A stretch of DNA of 64,000 nt, taken from assembly GCA_964404985.1 (NCBI GenBank), contig CAYOMD010000002.1, positions 62,001 to 126,000 of the forward strand. Reading direction: 5' to 3'. Source of the DNA: Hankyongella sp964404985. Lineage in GTDB: Bacteria; Pseudomonadota; Alphaproteobacteria; Sphingomonadales; Sphingomonadaceae. The translations under genes were made by a program, and so were the position numbers. Positions 62,645 through 64,000 of this stretch are shown piece by piece. The notes below the pieces were generated by a model. The model worked only from the letters and a program-made list of their open reading frames with translations. It ran no database searches and was not told the origin of the DNA. Every line of letters starts with the position of its first letter. Position 1 is the stretch's first letter.

Positions 62645-64000
62645 ATGCAACGCACCGACGCGCTGATCATCGGCGGCGGCCACAACGGCCTCGTCTGCGC
62701 CTTTTACCTCGCGCGCGCCGGGCTGAAGGTGCGGGTGCTGGAACGACGCGCGATCGTCGGCGGTGCTGCCGTCACCGAGGAATTCCACCCGGGCTTTCGC
62801 AACTCGACCGCCAGTTACACGGTCAGCCTGCTGCGCCCGAAAGTCATCGAGGACATGCGACTGGCCGACTATGGCTACCGGGTGATCGAGCGGCCGATCT
62901 CCAACTTTTTCCCGCACAGCGACGGCGGTTATCTGAAACTCGGCGGCGGCACGGCGCGCACACAGGCCGAGTTCGCCCGCTTCTCGCCCAAAGACGCGCA
63001 AGTCTTCCCTGCCTATTCGGACGCCCTGGAGAAGGTGGCGGAAGTGCTGCGCGATCTGGCGCTCAAAACGCCGCCCAACGCCGGCGGTGGCCTGCACGCG
63101 CTTCTTGCAGCAGTAGCACAGGGGCGCAAGCTGGCCGGCATGACGCTGGAGGAACAGCGGGACGTGCTCGACCTGTTCGTGAAAAGCGCCCGCGACTTCC
63201 TCGATGCCTGGTTCGAGAATGACTATGTGAAGGGTGCGTTCGGCTTCGACGCCGTGGTCGGCAACTTCGCCAGCCCCGATGCTGCGGGCTCGGCCTATGT
63301 GCTGCTGCATCATGTCTTCGGCGAGGTGAACGGCAAAAAGGGCGCCTGGGGCCACTGTGTCGGCGGCATGGGCACCATCACCCAGGCCATGAGCAAGGCG
63401 TGCCTGGCCGCAGGCGTCGAGATCAGCCTGGACGCACCGGTCGAGAAGCTGCTGGTCAGCGGTGGTCGCGCTGTCGGCGTCCGGCTGCAGGGCGGGCAGG
63501 AGCTTGCCGCAGATATCGTCGCCGCCAACGTCGGCCCGGCCTTGCTGTACCGCCAACTGGTCGACGCCAGTGACCTGCCCGCTGACTTCCGCAAGCGTAT
63601 GGACCAGTTCAAATGCGGCTCGGGGACGTTCCGCATGAACGTGGCGCTGAGCGAACTGCCCGATTTCACCTGCCTGCCTGGCAAGGACCCGGCAGAGCAC
63701 CACCAGAGCGGCATCATCATCGCCCCGACACTCGACTACATGGACCGCGCCTACACCAGTGCGCGTGCTGACGGCTGGTCGGCCGAGCCGGTGATCGAAA
63801 TGAAAATCCCCTCCGTCGTCGACGACAGCCTGGCCCCCAAAGGCGCGCATGTCGCCAGCCTGTTCTGTCAGCACGTCTGCCCGGAGCTGCCGGACGGCCG
63901 CTCCTGGGACGAGGAGCGCGAGCGCGTCGCCGACCATATGATCGAGACCGTCAACCGCTATGCCCCCAACTTCAAGGCGGCGGTGGTCGGGCGTTTAGCC
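62645..64000 (+). CDS. PYROXD2/phytoene-dehydrogenase-like FAD oxidoreductase, runs off the right edge
   Basis: Reading frame open from ATG 62645 (ribosome site GGGGAG) to the end of the window, 452 residues present. FAD-binding motif DALIIGGGHNGLVCAFYLAR (20), then VLERRAIVGGAAVTEEF and the PYROXD2-like AWGHCVGGMGTITQAMSKAC (20) followed by GVRLQGGQELAADIVAANVG (20). The family of human PYROXD2 has poorly known function; bacterial members often sit beside oxygenases. The 30-bp spacing to the Rieske gene indicates an operon. The C-terminal end is missing. Confidence 0.9.
   Translation, partial: MQRTDALIIGGGHNGLVCAFYLARAGLKVRVLERRAIVGGAAVTEEFHPGFRNSTASYTVSLLRPKVIEDMRLADYGYRVIERPISNFFPHSDGGYLKLGGGTARTQAEFARFSPKDAQVFPAYSDALEKVAEVLRDLALKTPPNAGGGLHALLAAVAQGRKLAGMTLEEQRDVLDLFVKSARDFLDAWFENDYVKGAFGFDAVVGNFASPDAAGSAYVLLHHVFGEVNGKKGAWGHCVGGMGTITQAMSKACLAAGVEISLDAPVEKLLVSGGRAVGVRLQGGQELAADIVAANVGPALLYRQLVDASDLPADFRKRMDQFKCGSGTFRMNVALSELPDFTCLPGKDPAEHHQSGIIIAPTLDYMDRAYTSARADGWSAEPVIEMKIPSVVDDSLAPKGAHVASLFCQHVCPELPDGRSWDEERERVADHMIETVNRYAPNFKAAVVGRLA

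Noticed and set aside
62639..63937. 432-codon minus-strand frame at the right edge
   Set aside because: The plus strand encodes a clear FAD oxidoreductase with GGGHNGL and other motifs over the same bases.

Overview
The window is a GC-rich, gene-dense stretch of a bacterial chromosome, most likely from an alphaproteobacterium. Support comes from the glyQ-glyS, serS-surE-LysM/M23 and secA neighbourhoods, an Atm1-type ABC exporter, an ICMT-like methyltransferase, TPP-controlled thiC and a PEP-CTERM regulatory set of the kind found in sphingomonads and relatives. I cannot fix the genus. I see no rRNA, CRISPR array, prophage or intact insertion sequence. There is one tRNA (Pro-GGG).

Layout. 1-3.4 kb: a truncated PQQ-type sugar dehydrogenase diverging from an S9 peptidase. 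3.4-5.5 kb: rimO and an RluA-family pseudouridine synthase. 5.6-9.7 kb: a tightly coupled minus-strand photolyase operon. It holds an apparently domain-permuted photolyase-like protein, a DsbA/2-hydroxychromene-carboxylate-isomerase-like protein, a 15-codon relic ORF, an SDR, and an Fe-S (6-4)-type photolyase whose four cluster cysteines fall at C350/C438/C441/C454. 9.9-16.3 kb: a TonB-dependent siderophore receptor, an ABC-F ATPase, and a PepSY-like/response regulator/histidine kinase operon. 16.4-31 kb: housekeeping genes (glyQS, LysM/M23 lipoprotein, surE, serS, secA) with a nitronate-monooxygenase-like enzyme, a DUF885 protein, an ICMT-like protein, a short LemA-like protein and tRNA-Pro. 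31.3-39.1 kb: an epsB-like sugar transferase, prsK, prsR and prsT, the regulatory and accessory set of the PEP-CTERM/exosortase system. 39.4-45.8 kb: DUF1289, manC, DUF962, thiC with its TPP riboswitch, a degenerate zinc-ribbon protein, DUF2061, and a LysR/AhpD-like divergent pair. 45.9-53.8 kb: a DUF1624 membrane protein, an Atm1-type ABC exporter, a methyltransferase, a PEP-CTERM substrate protein with a clear sigma-54 promoter, UDP-glucuronate epimerase and UDP-glucose dehydrogenase. 54-59 kb: a GAF-PAS histidine kinase with a stand-alone receiver, of visibly lower GC, and a chemoreceptor fused to a PilZ domain. 59-64 kb: an orphan molybdenum hydroxylase large subunit, a Rieske oxygenase and a PYROXD2-like oxidoreductase that runs off the window.

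How parts fit together. PrsK/PrsR is expected to sense an envelope signal and activate sigma-54 promoters of PEP-CTERM proteins. The PEP-CTERM gene at 49980-50678 has exactly such a promoter, while manC, the epimerase, ugd and the sugar transferase supply exopolysaccharide precursors. No exosortase is in view. The least conventional locus is the photolyase operon: a 36-bp duplication flanks the isomerase gene and looks like the scar of its insertion.

Three copies of a MITE-like intergenic repeat all lie between convergent gene pairs. Several other intergenic palindromes appear to belong to further dispersed repeat families.
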